Source: Myxococcales bacterium
GTDB taxonomy: Bacteria; Myxococcota_A; Polyangia; Polyangiales; Polyangiaceae
Assembly: GCA_020430845.1 (NCBI GenBank)
Contig: JAGQJA010000013.1
Coordinates: 185-43,260, forward strand
Reading direction: 5' to 3'
Length of the DNA stretch: 43,076 nt
Positions 18,860 to 27,870 of the stretch are shown here, piece by piece. The translations under genes were made by a program, and so were the position numbers. The notes under the pieces were generated by a model, which did not search any database, was not told the origin of the DNA, and saw nothing but the letters and a program-made list of their open reading frames with translations. The first letter of the stretch is position 1. Each line of letters starts with the position of its first letter.

Positions 18860-20236
18860 TCACGGGCCGCTGCGACCCTGGAGCACCTTCATCGCGTCGT
18901 CGTGCATCCTGCGAAGCTCCGCGGGCGCCGGCCTCCGGACCGCGGGCCGCGGATCGCGCACCGGCCGGGGCGGCGTAGGCGACGCGAGCTCGGGCGCCGC
19001 TGTCACCGGGGCGGGCGCCGCCGTCAACGGGGCGGGCGCCGCCGTCAACGGGGCGGGCGCCGGACGGTCTTCGTCTCGCTTGTCCTTGTCTTCTTCGCGC
19101 TGACGCCGGATGTCCTCGAGCACGAGCGCGGCCTCACGCGCGCGTGCCGCGGCCTTCTCGACGCTCTCGTCGCGCGAGGCGCTCACCTTGTCAGCGTCGC
19201 TCGTCACCTTCGCGCCCAAGAACGCGCGCTCCTCGCGCTCGACCTCTGCCCCCACCTCGCGGTAGCGGAGGATGGCGTCCACGACCTCCATCGCTCGACC
19301 GGCGCGCGCCCCTTCGGCCGCAAGCTCGACCACGAGCTCGCGCGCGTCTCCCAGGCTCACGTCGCCGAGCTGCACCATCACGCCGCCGCGCCCGGTGGGC
19401 GACGACGGCTGACCGATCACGCGCGTCACGTGGACGCCGGGACCGGGCATGAGCTCGAGCGTAGCCTGCCGTGCGACGACGCGGTTGAGTCGGACGACCT
19501 CTTCTCGAAAGAACGCCGCGACGCGCGTCGAGTCCTGCACGTAGTGAAAGCGCCCGCCCGAGCGCTGCGCAATGTCGCCCATCAGCGTCTCGTCGTAGTC
19601 GTCGCCGAGGCCGAGCGTCGTGATCGAGACGCCCGCCTGGCCCGCCTCGTCGGAGATCCGGCGCACGTCGCTGGCGGCGTTGGGCACACCGTCGCCCAGG
19701 AGCACGACGCGGTTGACGCCCTCTCGCACGAAGTGCGCGCGCACCTGCGCGAGCGCCATGCGAAGGCCTCCCTCGAGATCCGTCGTGCCCCGCGCGCGGA
19801 TGCCGGCGATGCGCGCCCGCACGGCGGTGAGGTCGGCGTCGGCGAGCTCGGTCGACGGCAGCACGAGCTCGGGAGTGGAGTCGAAGGTCACGAACGCCAG
19901 CCGATCGCCGGCGGAGAGCGATTCGATCAGCGCGAGGCTCGCTCTGCGCGCGTCGTCGATCGCGCGCCCGTCCATCGAGCCCGACGTGTCGACGACGAGC
20001 GCGAGGTTGACCGTCGGCCGCTTGGCCGTGCGCCGGCTCAGCGCTTCGAGGTCGACCCGGGCGAGCAGGGAGGTCGCCTCGCCGGCCTTCACGAGCCCTT
20101 GCCCGAGCGCCGCGCGCAACGTCACGGGGGACGGCGCCTTCTCGGGGGGCTTGGCCCCGCGACCGCACGCGAGGAGCACCGCCGCCGCGGCGGCCAACAA
20201 GAAGACGATCAGCTCTCTGCGCCGCGCGAGCCCCAT
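18860..20236 (-). CDS. VWA-domain lipoprotein
   Basis: A 458-residue lipoprotein (LLACGRG lipobox). Its von Willebrand factor A domain (about residues 70-255) has the metal-binding MIDAS site DTSGSMDG with the following Thr and Asp positions (RGTTDLEGG, VVLLGDGVPN). A beta region follows, then a charged helical stretch (about 320-390), three copies of PAPLTAA/PAPVTAA and a Pro/Arg-rich end. VWA lipoproteins of this kind bind partners in the periplasm through a divalent metal. The ribosome binding site GGGAGGT fixes the ATG. The 21-bp repeat at 19002 encodes the heptapeptides. It is the third and last gene of a minus-strand group with a zinc ribbon protein and a peptidase-like lipoprotein. Confidence 0.9.
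   Translation of the reverse strand: MGLARRRELIVFLLAAAAAVLLACGRGAKPPEKAPSPVTLRAALGQGLVKAGEATSLLARVDLEALSRRTAKRPTVNLALVVDTSGSMDGRAIDDARRASLALIESLSAGDRLAFVTFDSTPELVLPSTELADADLTAVRARIAGIRARGTTDLEGGLRMALAQVRAHFVREGVNRVVLLGDGVPNAASDVRRISDEAGQAGVSITTLGLGDDYDETLMGDIAQRSGGRFHYVQDSTRVAAFFREEVVRLNRVVARQATLELMPGPGVHVTRVIGQPSSPTGRGGVMVQLGDVSLGDARELVVELAAEGARAGRAMEVVDAILRYREVGAEVEREERAFLGAKVTSDADKVSASRDESVEKAAARAREAALVLEDIRRQREEDKDKRDEDRPAPAPLTAAPAPLTAAPAPVTAAPELASPTPPRPVRDPRPAVRRPAPAELRRMHDDAMKVLQGRSGP
19002..19062 (-). repeat. Three tandem 21-bp repeats within the VWA lipoprotein gene
   Basis: The unit GGGGCGGGCGCCGCCGTCAA (plus strand, followed by C) recurs at 21-bp period, encoding the heptapeptides PAPLTAA, PAPLTAA and PAPVTAA in the linker. 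The first two copies are nearly identical at the DNA level, a sign of recent duplication by slippage. Copy number could vary between strains without a frameshift. Confidence 0.85.
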
Positions 20237-20342
20237 CCGGCACCTCCCGTGAGGCCGGTGAGACGCGCCTGGCGCTCAAAGGATCTGCCGGCGCCCGCGA
20301 TCGGGCGCGAGGGCGGCTCACGCGCGCGCGAGCGGCCTCGCC

Positions 20343-20546
20343 TCAGACCTGGGTCTCGATCTCGCCGATGTTCGTGCGAAACGTGGCCGCCGTCTCTTCG
20401 CAGCCTCGGCATCGGCCCTCGTTTCCGCTGCGGACCACGCGAGGGCGCTCGAACGCGGCGCCACAGGCGCGGCAGGAGACGAGGATGATCACGCGCTCGT
20501 CGCTGCTGACGGACGTGTGGACCGGGATGGGAGCGGTGTGAGCCAT
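20343..20546 (-). CDS. Small zinc ribbon protein
   Basis: A 67-residue protein with two CxxC knuckles, CRAC and CRGC, 18 residues apart, in the arrangement of a four-Cys zinc ribbon; the basic linker (RPRVVRSGN) could contact nucleic acid or protein. There is no signal peptide, so it is cytoplasmic. It sits 106 bp before the VWA lipoprotein gene and about 37 bp after the cysteine-peptidase-like gene, on the same strand. The start has only a weak GAGA site. Function unknown; small ribbons like this often act as accessory or regulatory factors. Confidence 0.7.
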   Translation of the reverse strand: MAHTAPIPVHTSVSSDERVIILVSCRACGAAFERPRVVRSGNEGRCRGCEETAATFRTNIGEIETQV

Positions 20547-20583
20547 ACCCCGTCTCTCGGCGCGGGGCGCGCGCGGTTGCGCG

Positions 20584-22524
20584 TTATTTCCGCGCCGGAC
20601 GGCGGCGCTCCTTGAACCACGCGCGGTACTGGGCCATCCGCGCGCGTTGCTCCGCCGGCGCGTGCGCGCGGCACGTGGAGGCCTCGGGCGACTTGGGGTC
20701 GGCTCCCCAGCGCAACTCTACGCAATCATTGGGGTTGTAGGCCATCTCGAGCTGCGGGGCGCGCTCGACCACCTCGGCGAGCGTGAGCGCCTGCTTCGAC
20801 TCGTCGGTGCGCGTGTACGTCACGCTCCTCCGCGCGAGCTCTGCCGTGAGCGCGGCCTCGAGCTCTCGCTGCACGTCGGCGACGGCCTTGCCCGCGGGCA
20901 TCGCGTAGCGCTCGGGTCGACGCGCCACGCGCGCCGGCAGACCGCGCGCCACGTCGATGGCGATGAGGATGCGGAGATCGCGCGACGGCGTGGAGAAGTC
21001 TTCCCACGCGCCGCTCGTCTCGAAGATCTCGGGGCCCTCGGGCATCGTCGCCGTCGGCTTGCCGCTCGCGAGGAACTTGCGCCCGTTCTCGATCGAGGTG
21101 ACGCGCGCCTTCACCTGCTCCTCGAGCGCGTCGAGGATCTCGGTCATCGCGCGCGACGGGTCGAGCGGCGAAGGAGAGAGCACGTCGTCCATCGCGTCGT
21201 AGAAGGCCTCGATCCCGAGCTTGCCTGGCGCGTGCGAGAGCTCGCCCCACGTGCCGCGCTTCTGGATGTCTGCGTCGCCGAGCCGGACGACCGAGCCGCG
21301 CGCGCTCGCCATCGGCCGGAAGCGCTTGAACCCAGGGCCGCCGAGCTCGGGCTGGTTCGCGTAGAGGAAGTTGCCGCGCCAGAAGCGCTTGCGTGACACG
21401 GTGCCGTCGGGTTGCCCGTCGACCGCGAGCAGGATGCCGGCGTGGTCGGCCGTCTGCGGGATGCGCTTCGCGACGACGAGCACGTGACCGTACGGGTCGG
21501 CGTACACGACCCCCGGGCGCAGCGCGTCCCACGTGAGCGGCACGGGAAAGAAGTCGGAGCTCGGATCGTCGAACGGCGCGCGCGCCGAGCCCGAGTGCGC
21601 GCGGTCGGCCACTGTGGTGCGCAGGAAGATGCCGAACGTGCCCACCGCGTCGGGCTTGGAGTGCGCCGGCGGGTCGAGGTTGGACACGAGACCCTTGCAG
21701 CTCGGGGGCTGTCCGCCGCCGCCGCGCGTGCACTCGCCGAGACCGAAGGGCAGCCCGTGCTTGAAGGCGAAGTACGCGCGCAAGAAGTAGGGCAGATCGG
21801 CGCAGTCGGGACGGATCTTCTGCGCGTGGGTGGAGTCTTCTCCCGCGCCGAGATAGTCGTGCAGGATGTTCCGCTTCGGGTCGCGGAGCACGTCGTGGAG
21901 CGCGGCCCAGCTCGGCGCCTCGTCGAGCGGCGCGTCGAAGAGGCGCTCGATCCACGCCGAGAACACGTTCTCGTGCTCGCGCGTCCACGAGCCGCGCACC
22001 TGCCACGCCACGTCGGCCGGCGCCTTCGTCGCGGCCCACGGCCGGCGCGCGGCGACCTTGATGTCACGCGTCGTCTCGCCGACGCCGCCCTCGCACTCGG
22101 ACTGGCGGAGACGCGCGCGCACGGTGCCCGGCGGCGCGGACGCGATCTCGACCGCAAAGTGGTACGGCGGTCCGCCCATGCGCACGTCGGTACGCGCGAG
22201 CACCTCGCCGGCCTCGGTCTCGACGACGAGCTCGCCCGCGACGCGCTTGTCCGTGACGGCGAGCACCCGGAGCGGCGCCCCCGACCACGGCGCGCGCGGC
22301 CCCACGTGCACGTGCACCTCGGGCGACGCCTCGCACACCTCGGGCGGAGGCGCCACGAAGCGCGCGGTGACGGGAGCGGCGGCGTCGGGCGTGACCTCCG
22401 CGGTCGGCGCGGCTGCGTCGGTCGAGGTGCTCGCGGTCGGCTCCGGTGCGCGCGCGCGCGAGCACGCGAGCGTGAGACACGTCACCACGGTGAGCGCGGC
22501 GAGCTTTCGAGCGACGACGACCAT
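20584..22524 (-). CDS. Putative papain-like cysteine peptidase lipoprotein
   Basis: A 646-residue lipoprotein (LTLACSRA lipobox) I cannot assign to a named family. A Thr/Ala/Pro-rich linker leads to a beta-rich domain (about residues 70-165). The catalytic-looking core follows: RPDCADLPYFLRAYFAF (Cys at 241), YGHVLVVAK (His at 347) and LAVDGQPD (Asp at 369). This Cys-His-Asp order and the helix after the Cys fit NlpC/P60 or transglutaminase-type folds (inference). The C-terminal half is helical with several Trp/Arg motifs. ATG 22524 is chosen over 22539 because it gives a compact signal peptide with a weak GGTGG before it. It may cut or cross-link cell-wall peptides or proteins. Confidence 0.65.
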   Translation of the reverse strand: MVVVARKLAALTVVTCLTLACSRARAPEPTASTSTDAAAPTAEVTPDAAAPVTARFVAPPPEVCEASPEVHVHVGPRAPWSGAPLRVLAVTDKRVAGELVVETEAGEVLARTDVRMGGPPYHFAVEIASAPPGTVRARLRQSECEGGVGETTRDIKVAARRPWAATKAPADVAWQVRGSWTREHENVFSAWIERLFDAPLDEAPSWAALHDVLRDPKRNILHDYLGAGEDSTHAQKIRPDCADLPYFLRAYFAFKHGLPFGLGECTRGGGGQPPSCKGLVSNLDPPAHSKPDAVGTFGIFLRTTVADRAHSGSARAPFDDPSSDFFPVPLTWDALRPGVVYADPYGHVLVVAKRIPQTADHAGILLAVDGQPDGTVSRKRFWRGNFLYANQPELGGPGFKRFRPMASARGSVVRLGDADIQKRGTWGELSHAPGKLGIEAFYDAMDDVLSPSPLDPSRAMTEILDALEEQVKARVTSIENGRKFLASGKPTATMPEGPEIFETSGAWEDFSTPSRDLRILIAIDVARGLPARVARRPERYAMPAGKAVADVQRELEAALTAELARRSVTYTRTDESKQALTLAEVVERAPQLEMAYNPNDCVELRWGADPKSPEASTCRAHAPAEQRARMAQYRAWFKERRRPARK

Positions 22525-22659
22525 GTGCACCACCGGCATAGCGCAACGCGCGCGCACACGAAACTTCTGGTCATGCCGCGCACGAGCAAGCACCACCGCT
22601 TGGACGCCCGGTGCGCTCTTGCCTATTCCCCGCGCCAGGTCGTCGCGTATCGTCGACGG

Positions 22660-23442
22660 GTGCCGGGCGAGACGTCCTCGACGCGGATGCGGCGGGTGGT
22701 GGGCCATGTGCTCGTGGGCACGGTGGCGTGTGGGCAGATCGCGTGCCTGCTCGAGCTGCTCGGCGCTCCGCTCACGCCCACCATCGTGCTCGGCGCCGAG
22801 GCCGTGCTGGTGCCCGCCTTCGCGCTGCTCGCCGCGCGTGAGCCCAGAGAGGCGCGGGCGTGGGCGCTCGGCGGTTTCGTCATGTGGAGCATCTGGGGCG
22901 CGCTGTACTTCGGCGCCGCCGCCGTGACGCAGCCGCCCAACGCGCGCACCTTCGACGACGCGATCCTCGAACGACTGCCGCTCGTTCCTGCGTTCGCGTC
23001 CGTATACGTGGGCGTGCACACGTTCAGCATGATCCCGTACTGCTTCGTCCCCCACGAGAAGCTACGGCGCTACGCCCTGGGCAACCTGCTCATCTTGCTG
23101 CTCAGCGCGATCGTGTGGGTCACGCTGCCCGTGCGCCTCGATCGTCCGCCCTTCGCCGCCGACACGCCGGGCTTCGGCGCGTGGGTGCTGCGCCTCGTGT
23201 ACGCGGGAGATCCGACGACGAACTGCTTTCCTTCGGCGCACTGCTCGGTGGCCACCTACGCGGCGATCGGCATGCGCGCCGCGCCGCGCCCGTTCTTCGT
23301 GTGGTCGGTCGTGAGCGCCGTCGCGATCTGTGTCTCTACCGTGCTGACGCGCCAGCACTACGTCGCCGACGTGCTCGGCGGTGCGGTCATCGCGTCGCTG
23401 CTCGCGTGGGCCACGCGCGAGTCTCCGCGCGGCGCTACGTAG
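22660..23442 (+). CDS. PAP2-superfamily membrane phosphatase
   Basis: A 260-residue protein with about six membrane spans. It has the PAP2 active-site pieces CFPSAHCSVATY (phosphatase motif 2, PSxH) and LTRQHYVADVLGG (motif 3, RxHYxxD), as in lipid phosphatases and sphingolipid/inositolphosphoceramide synthase-like (PAP2_3) enzymes. Motif 1 is not the usual KxxxxxxRP. It should act on a phospholipid or isoprenoid phosphate at the outer face of the inner membrane. The start is uncertain: GTG 22660 or ATG 22687, neither with a clear ribosome binding site. A strong hairpin terminator follows the stop. Confidence 0.85.
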   Translation: MPGETSSTRMRRVVGHVLVGTVACGQIACLLELLGAPLTPTIVLGAEAVLVPAFALLAAREPREARAWALGGFVMWSIWGALYFGAAAVTQPPNARTFDDAILERLPLVPAFASVYVGVHTFSMIPYCFVPHEKLRRYALGNLLILLLSAIVWVTLPVRLDRPPFAADTPGFGAWVLRLVYAGDPTTNCFPSAHCSVATYAAIGMRAAPRPFFVWSVVSAVAICVSTVLTRQHYVADVLGGAVIASLLAWATRESPRGAT

Positions 23443-23455
23443 GACGCATCGGCGA

Positions 23456-23491
23456 CGCGTCACGCCACACCCCGTCGTGACGCGCCATTTT
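23456..23491 (+). terminator. Rho-independent terminator of the PAP2 gene
   Basis: A perfect 9-bp stem, CGCGTCACG (23456-23464) with CGTGACGCG (23476-23484), has an 11-nt loop and is followed by CCATTTT. It lies 13 bp after the stop codon and separates the PAP2 gene from the M16 operon. Confidence 0.7.
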
Positions 23492-23548
23492 CGGGTCGCG
23501 CGAGCCTCGCCCCTCCCCGCGGCCCGAGAGCTCTTGTAGCGTCGCGAC

Positions 23549-24991
23549 ATGCGCGTGGGGCAAGCGATGGCGTGGACGGTGTGCCTCGTTTGTCTTGCGA
23601 TGCTGGTCGCGTGCGCCGACACCAAGCCCCGCGTGGTCGTGCAGTCGTCCATGGAGATCCGGCACTACCGCCTGCCCAACGGGCTCGAAGTGATCCTCCA
23701 TCCGGACCCTTCGTTTCGCAACGTCGTGGTGAACGTGCGCTACGACACGGGCTCGCGGGAGGATCCCCGCGGGCAGGAGGGGCTCGCACACTTGGTGGAG
23801 CACCTCACGTTCCGACGCGTGCTCGGGCCCCCGAAGAGCCCCTCCACCTCGCCGGTCGACGACGCGGGACTGGATGCGGCGGCAGAGGAGCAGGCGTCGC
23901 GCGCGACGCCGCGCGCAGAGACCCTCGGGACCCTCGAGAACGAAATCAGCAGCAATTACAACGCGTTCACGTCTCTCGACGCGACGGAGTACCACATGGT
24001 CGTCGCCCCCGACGACCTGCCCATGGCGCTGTGGCTCGAGGCCCAGCGCATGCGTGCTCCGCTCGCCGGGCTCACAGAGGAGCAATTCGACACGGAGCGC
24101 TCCGTGGTCCGCAACGAGACGCGGCAACGAGACGAGAACGCACCGTACGGCAACGTGGGGGCGACGCTCGTACGCGCGGCGTTTCCCGATGGGCACCCGT
24201 ACCACACCGCCTTCGTGTCGGCCGAGCGAGAGCTCGAGGGCGCGACGCTCGCATCGGCGACCGCGTTCACCCGAGAGCACTACCGCGCGGCGAATGCGAC
24301 GCTCGTCGTGGGCGGCCGCTTCGACGTCGGCGAGGCGGCTCGCCTCGTGCTCGGGACCCTCGGCGCGCTCCCGTCGACGCCGCCGCGCCCGATCGTGGAG
24401 CACGCGCTGCGACCGATCGAGGGTGGCGTCGAGCTCGTGATGGAGGCCGGCGTCGACAGCGCCATGTACGCAAAGGCCTGGCTCGTGCCCCCCGCGGGGC
24501 ACGCAGGGCACCTCGAGGCCCACCTGCTCGCGCGACTGCTCGAGGGCCACGTGTTCGTCGCAGGCCGAGAGGGAGAGCTTGCCCGCGTCCGCGCAGGGGT
24601 ATGGAGCGGGCGACTCGGCGCGCTCTTGATCATCTCTGTCGAGCTCCGAGCGGGCCTCCAGCCCTCGGTCGGGCGTGCCCGCGTGATCGAGGGCATCAAC
24701 ACGCTGCTCGACGCCGACGAGCCGCCGTCGACGTGGGGCGCGATCAAGAGCGGCGTGATCGCGGAGCACGCGTTCGACATGGAGCACCTCGACGAACGCG
24801 CGACCCGCTTCCAGGACGACGTCACGATCTTCGGTGAGCCCGACGTGTTCCAGCCGCTGCTCCATGCGTTCACGCGGGTGCGCTACGTCGACGTCCTCGC
24901 GAGCGCGCACGCGCTCTTGCGTCGGCGTCACGGCGTGGGGCTGTACGTATACCCGGTCGCGGGCGCGCCTCGCGGTGGGCGGGCTCGATGA
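23549..24991 (+). CDS. M16B zinc peptidase lipoprotein, catalytic subunit
   Basis: A 480-residue lipoprotein (AMLVAC lipobox). It keeps the inverted zinc motif HLVEH at residues 81-85 and the downstream Glu (TERSVVRNE), followed by NYNAFTSLDATEYH, the hallmark of active M16 peptidases. A spacer of about 30 residues between HLVEH and that motif is longer than usual. The C-terminal half lacks the Arg/Tyr substrate pair (RVRAGVWSG instead of RxxxGxxY). Family members work as dimers of one zinc-bearing and one Arg/Tyr-bearing half, so this is the zinc half. Its stop overlaps the start of the partner gene (ATGA). Confidence 0.93.
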   Translation: MRVGQAMAWTVCLVCLAMLVACADTKPRVVVQSSMEIRHYRLPNGLEVILHPDPSFRNVVVNVRYDTGSREDPRGQEGLAHLVEHLTFRRVLGPPKSPSTSPVDDAGLDAAAEEQASRATPRAETLGTLENEISSNYNAFTSLDATEYHMVVAPDDLPMALWLEAQRMRAPLAGLTEEQFDTERSVVRNETRQRDENAPYGNVGATLVRAAFPDGHPYHTAFVSAERELEGATLASATAFTREHYRAANATLVVGGRFDVGEAARLVLGTLGALPSTPPRPIVEHALRPIEGGVELVMEAGVDSAMYAKAWLVPPAGHAGHLEAHLLARLLEGHVFVAGREGELARVRAGVWSGRLGALLIISVELRAGLQPSVGRARVIEGINTLLDADEPPSTWGAIKSGVIAEHAFDMEHLDERATRFQDDVTIFGEPDVFQPLLHAFTRVRYVDVLASAHALLRRRHGVGLYVYPVAGAPRGGRAR

Positions 24992-26466
24992 CGGCTCCGC
25001 TTCGCGCCGTCGTCGTCGCGCTCTGCTGCCTCTTCGGCGCAGGGGCGTGCGCCCGAGGCAACGAGCCGCAGCTCGCTGCGGTCCTCCGGGACCGCCGAGA
25101 CCGCGCGGACGTGCACGTCGCCGGCGCCTCCCACCCCACCGAGCTCGGCCGGCCGGCTCGCCGCGCGTTCGCGATTTCGCCCCCACGGTTCGTCGTGCCG
25201 AGCGTGACCAGACTGGCGAGCGGCGTCACGGTGGTCCTCGCGCCGCTCCACGACTTTCCCACGGTCAGCGCGAGCTTCGTCCTCGACCGCGGGCGCTGCT
25301 CGGGTGGCGTCGCCGCCGACCTCCACGCGCTCGCGCTCGGCGGTGATCCCGAAGACGAAGCGCGGACCAACCACCGGTACCTCTACGACATCGCGGCCCC
25401 CCTTCACGTCGCCGTCCACGCCGACATGACCGTCGCGCACGTCCACGCGCTCTCGCTCCTCGCTGCGCCAGCCATCCGCACGGTTGGCCCGTTCTTCCTC
25501 CGGCCGAGGCCTTCCAAGACGGATCTCGAAGGCGCGCGCAAGTGGAGCGAGCGTATCTCGAGCGTCGAGTCGACCCGGTTCGAGGGCCGACCTTTCCGCG
25601 TCGGGGCTCGGATCCTCTTCGGGGAGACCGGCTACGGGACGTCGTTCGGCGCCCCCACGACGGTCGAGCTCGCGCAGACGTCGGACGCAGACGTCGCGGC
25701 CTACCGAGAGGCGGCGCTGTCGCCCGAGCACACCACCGTGATCGTGGTCGGAGACTTCGAGCCGCACACCATCCTGCGCACGCTCGCCGACGCGACGGCG
25801 AACGGCGACCGCAGCAAGGGTTGGCGTCCCCCCACCTGCATCGGCGATGCGCACGCCGGTCCGCTGCCCACCGAGGTCGTCGTCGTCGATCAACCCGGCG
25901 CGCGCCAGGCGCGCATCTCGGTCCTCGCACGGGGCGTCCACGCAGGACACCCCGACGCCGCCGCGCTCGACGTGCTCGCGGCGAGCATGGGGCGCGCGCT
26001 CACGAGCCGACTGTCGCTCGAGATTCGTGAGAAGGCGGGCTGGTCGTACGGCATCGACATGAGCGCGCACGCGCTCCGGCACGCGGGGCTCGTGAGCGTC
26101 TCTGGCGATGTCGAGCACAGCCGCGCGACCGAGGCGCTCACCGCGATCCTTCGAGAGCTCGCCCGCGTGGGGAGCGAACCTCCCCGCGACGACGAGCTGG
26201 CGCGCGCGAAAGAGCGGGCCGCCGCAGTGCCCACGACGCACGCCCAGATCGCGGCGCAGCTCGCGCACGCAAGCGGTGTGGGCCAGGGCTTCGACTACCC
26301 CGAAAAGATGCACCGCGCGATCATGACCGTGACCTCCGACGACGTCGCGCGCGTCGCCGCGACCTATCTGACGCGCGACAAGCTCGTGCTCGTCGTCGAA
26401 GGCGACGCGACCACGCTGGTGCCACGGCTCGAAGCTGCGCAGTTCGAGACCAAGATCGGGCGCTGA
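24988..26466 (+). CDS. M16B peptidase lipoprotein, non-catalytic partner with Arg/Tyr pair
   Basis: A 492-residue lipoprotein (AGAC lipobox) with M16 fold features but no HxxEH; the matching place reads DLHALALGGDPED. It has the substrate-binding motif SLEIREKAGWSYGI in its C-terminal half (Arg-xxx-Gly-xx-Tyr type), which the upstream gene lacks. The two proteins should form one heterodimeric peptidase chamber at the outer membrane, facing the periplasm. Overlap of four bases with the first gene gives equal expression. Substrates are unknown; M16B pairs usually degrade short peptides. It is convergent with the next gene, 25 bp away. Confidence 0.93.
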   Translation: MTAPLRAVVVALCCLFGAGACARGNEPQLAAVLRDRRDRADVHVAGASHPTELGRPARRAFAISPPRFVVPSVTRLASGVTVVLAPLHDFPTVSASFVLDRGRCSGGVAADLHALALGGDPEDEARTNHRYLYDIAAPLHVAVHADMTVAHVHALSLLAAPAIRTVGPFFLRPRPSKTDLEGARKWSERISSVESTRFEGRPFRVGARILFGETGYGTSFGAPTTVELAQTSDADVAAYREAALSPEHTTVIVVGDFEPHTILRTLADATANGDRSKGWRPPTCIGDAHAGPLPTEVVVVDQPGARQARISVLARGVHAGHPDAAALDVLAASMGRALTSRLSLEIREKAGWSYGIDMSAHALRHAGLVSVSGDVEHSRATEALTAILRELARVGSEPPRDDELARAKERAAAVPTTHAQIAAQLAHASGVGQGFDYPEKMHRAIMTVTSDDVARVAATYLTRDKLVLVVEGDATTLVPRLEAAQFETKIGR

Positions 26467-26491
26467 CGGTGCGCCGAGCGGCGCGTGAGCT

Positions 26492-27847
26492 TCACAGCCA
26501 GAACCCGACGAAGCCGTCCAACGCGAGGCGACCGTGCGGCGCGTCACCGCGGAAGGGATCGGTGCTGCCCGCGACCGTGCGGTACTCGACCGTGGGCCCA
26601 GCCCCTACGAACGCGTGCGGCGCGATGTGGGCGAGCACGCTCACGTGGAGCGACAGCCCGTACACGGCGCCGCTGTCGTCGCGATCCGTGCGCGCCAGGC
26701 TCACGCTGCGCTCGCTCGAGCTGATCATGCCGACCGTGAAGCCGGCGCGCGGGTAGACGTCGAGCCAGCTCGTGATCGGGACATCGATCCCTACGCGAGG
26801 CGACGCGAACCACGTCGTCGACGTGTGAACCGCGCCCAAGACCCGATTCTCGAGCTTCGCGCGCGAGATCTCGGCGCCGAGGGCGGCCCCGACGGAGAGG
26901 CGGTCGACCACGAAGACGTCCGCCGAAGGAGCCACGCGCACGTCGACGACCTCGGCGGTCGATTGGTCGTAGGTCGTGACTCCTCCGCGCACGCCGAGGT
27001 TGCCCGCGAGCACGACACCACCGCGACCGCCGAACCGCGGGCGCGACGCCGCAGCCTGCGCAGACGCGTCCGCGTCTGGTGGAGGGTCGGGGCCCCATAC
27101 CGTGCCCCCCAACACGGACATCGCGCCGATGGTCCGACTCGCCCCGTCGGGACCTGCGCCCGCCCCCGCGACGTCTAGGTACGGGCCGAGGCCGATGAAC
27201 ACCCGCGCTTGCCTCGCGTGCACCAGCAGAGGAACGAAGACGCGGAGAGACACGCCCGCACGACGGCGCGACGCCCCGCCGTCGACCGACGGGAGCTGGG
27301 CAAGTCCGGACGCGTCCGTGGATGCTCGCCACACCTCGGACGAGACGCCGAGCCACACGCGAGGAAAGACAGAGACATCGCGAGAGAGCGGGAGGTTCAC
27401 TCCGATGCGCGGACCGGCGAACGCGCGCCACTCCTTCGTCGAAGCCTCGCGGCCCATGGAGTCGGTCACGGTGGCCGACCGAAAGCTCACGCCCGTCGCC
27501 AGGCCGACGGAGAGGTGGCGGAAGACGAAATAGTCGAGGCCCGGCGCCGCGCCGTACGTGACGCGGTCTCCCACGCCCGACACGGTCGTCGTCGACGCGC
27601 TGGCGTCGAGCTCACCCTCGATGACGAGCTGACCCGCGCCGCCGAAGTGAGGAGGGAGGGGAGGAGGCTCGCGCGGGGGTGGACGCGCGGGCAGAACCGA
27701 GCTCTCTGGAAGGGGCTCCGGAGCGTCGGACAGGATGGGGACGACGACGCGACGTCGTCCCGTCGGCTCGGCGTCGGCAGCGTGCGCCACGAGCAGACAC
27801 GACACGAAGACCCCCCAGCCGCACCGCACGGGGATCAGACGTAACAC
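26492..27847 (-). CDS. Outer-membrane beta-barrel protein with internal duplication
   Basis: A 451-residue exported protein. A signal peptide (LIPVRCGWGVFVSCLLVAHA) is followed by a Pro-rich linker and two similar barrel halves: HLSVGLATG/FAGPRIGVNLPLS/SVFPRVWLGVSSE in the first and RLSVGAALG/FASPRVGIDVPIT/DVYPRAGFTVGMIS in the second. It ends with an aromatic residue (FVGFWL), as outer-membrane barrels do. GTG 27847 is chosen; the TTG at 27883 would place the start inside a palindrome and precede the signal peptide by 12 residues. No function is known. It is divergent from the lipoprotein gene at 27983. Confidence 0.82.
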   Translation of the reverse strand: MLRLIPVRCGWGVFVSCLLVAHAADAEPTGRRRVVVPILSDAPEPLPESSVLPARPPPREPPPLPPHFGGAGQLVIEGELDASASTTTVSGVGDRVTYGAAPGLDYFVFRHLSVGLATGVSFRSATVTDSMGREASTKEWRAFAGPRIGVNLPLSRDVSVFPRVWLGVSSEVWRASTDASGLAQLPSVDGGASRRRAGVSLRVFVPLLVHARQARVFIGLGPYLDVAGAGAGPDGASRTIGAMSVLGGTVWGPDPPPDADASAQAAASRPRFGGRGGVVLAGNLGVRGGVTTYDQSTAEVVDVRVAPSADVFVVDRLSVGAALGAEISRAKLENRVLGAVHTSTTWFASPRVGIDVPITSWLDVYPRAGFTVGMISSSERSVSLARTDRDDSGAVYGLSLHVSVLAHIAPHAFVGAGPTVEYRTVAGSTDPFRGDAPHGRLALDGFVGFWL

Positions 27848-27870
27848 GTGACCGACGCGCCACGAGGACG

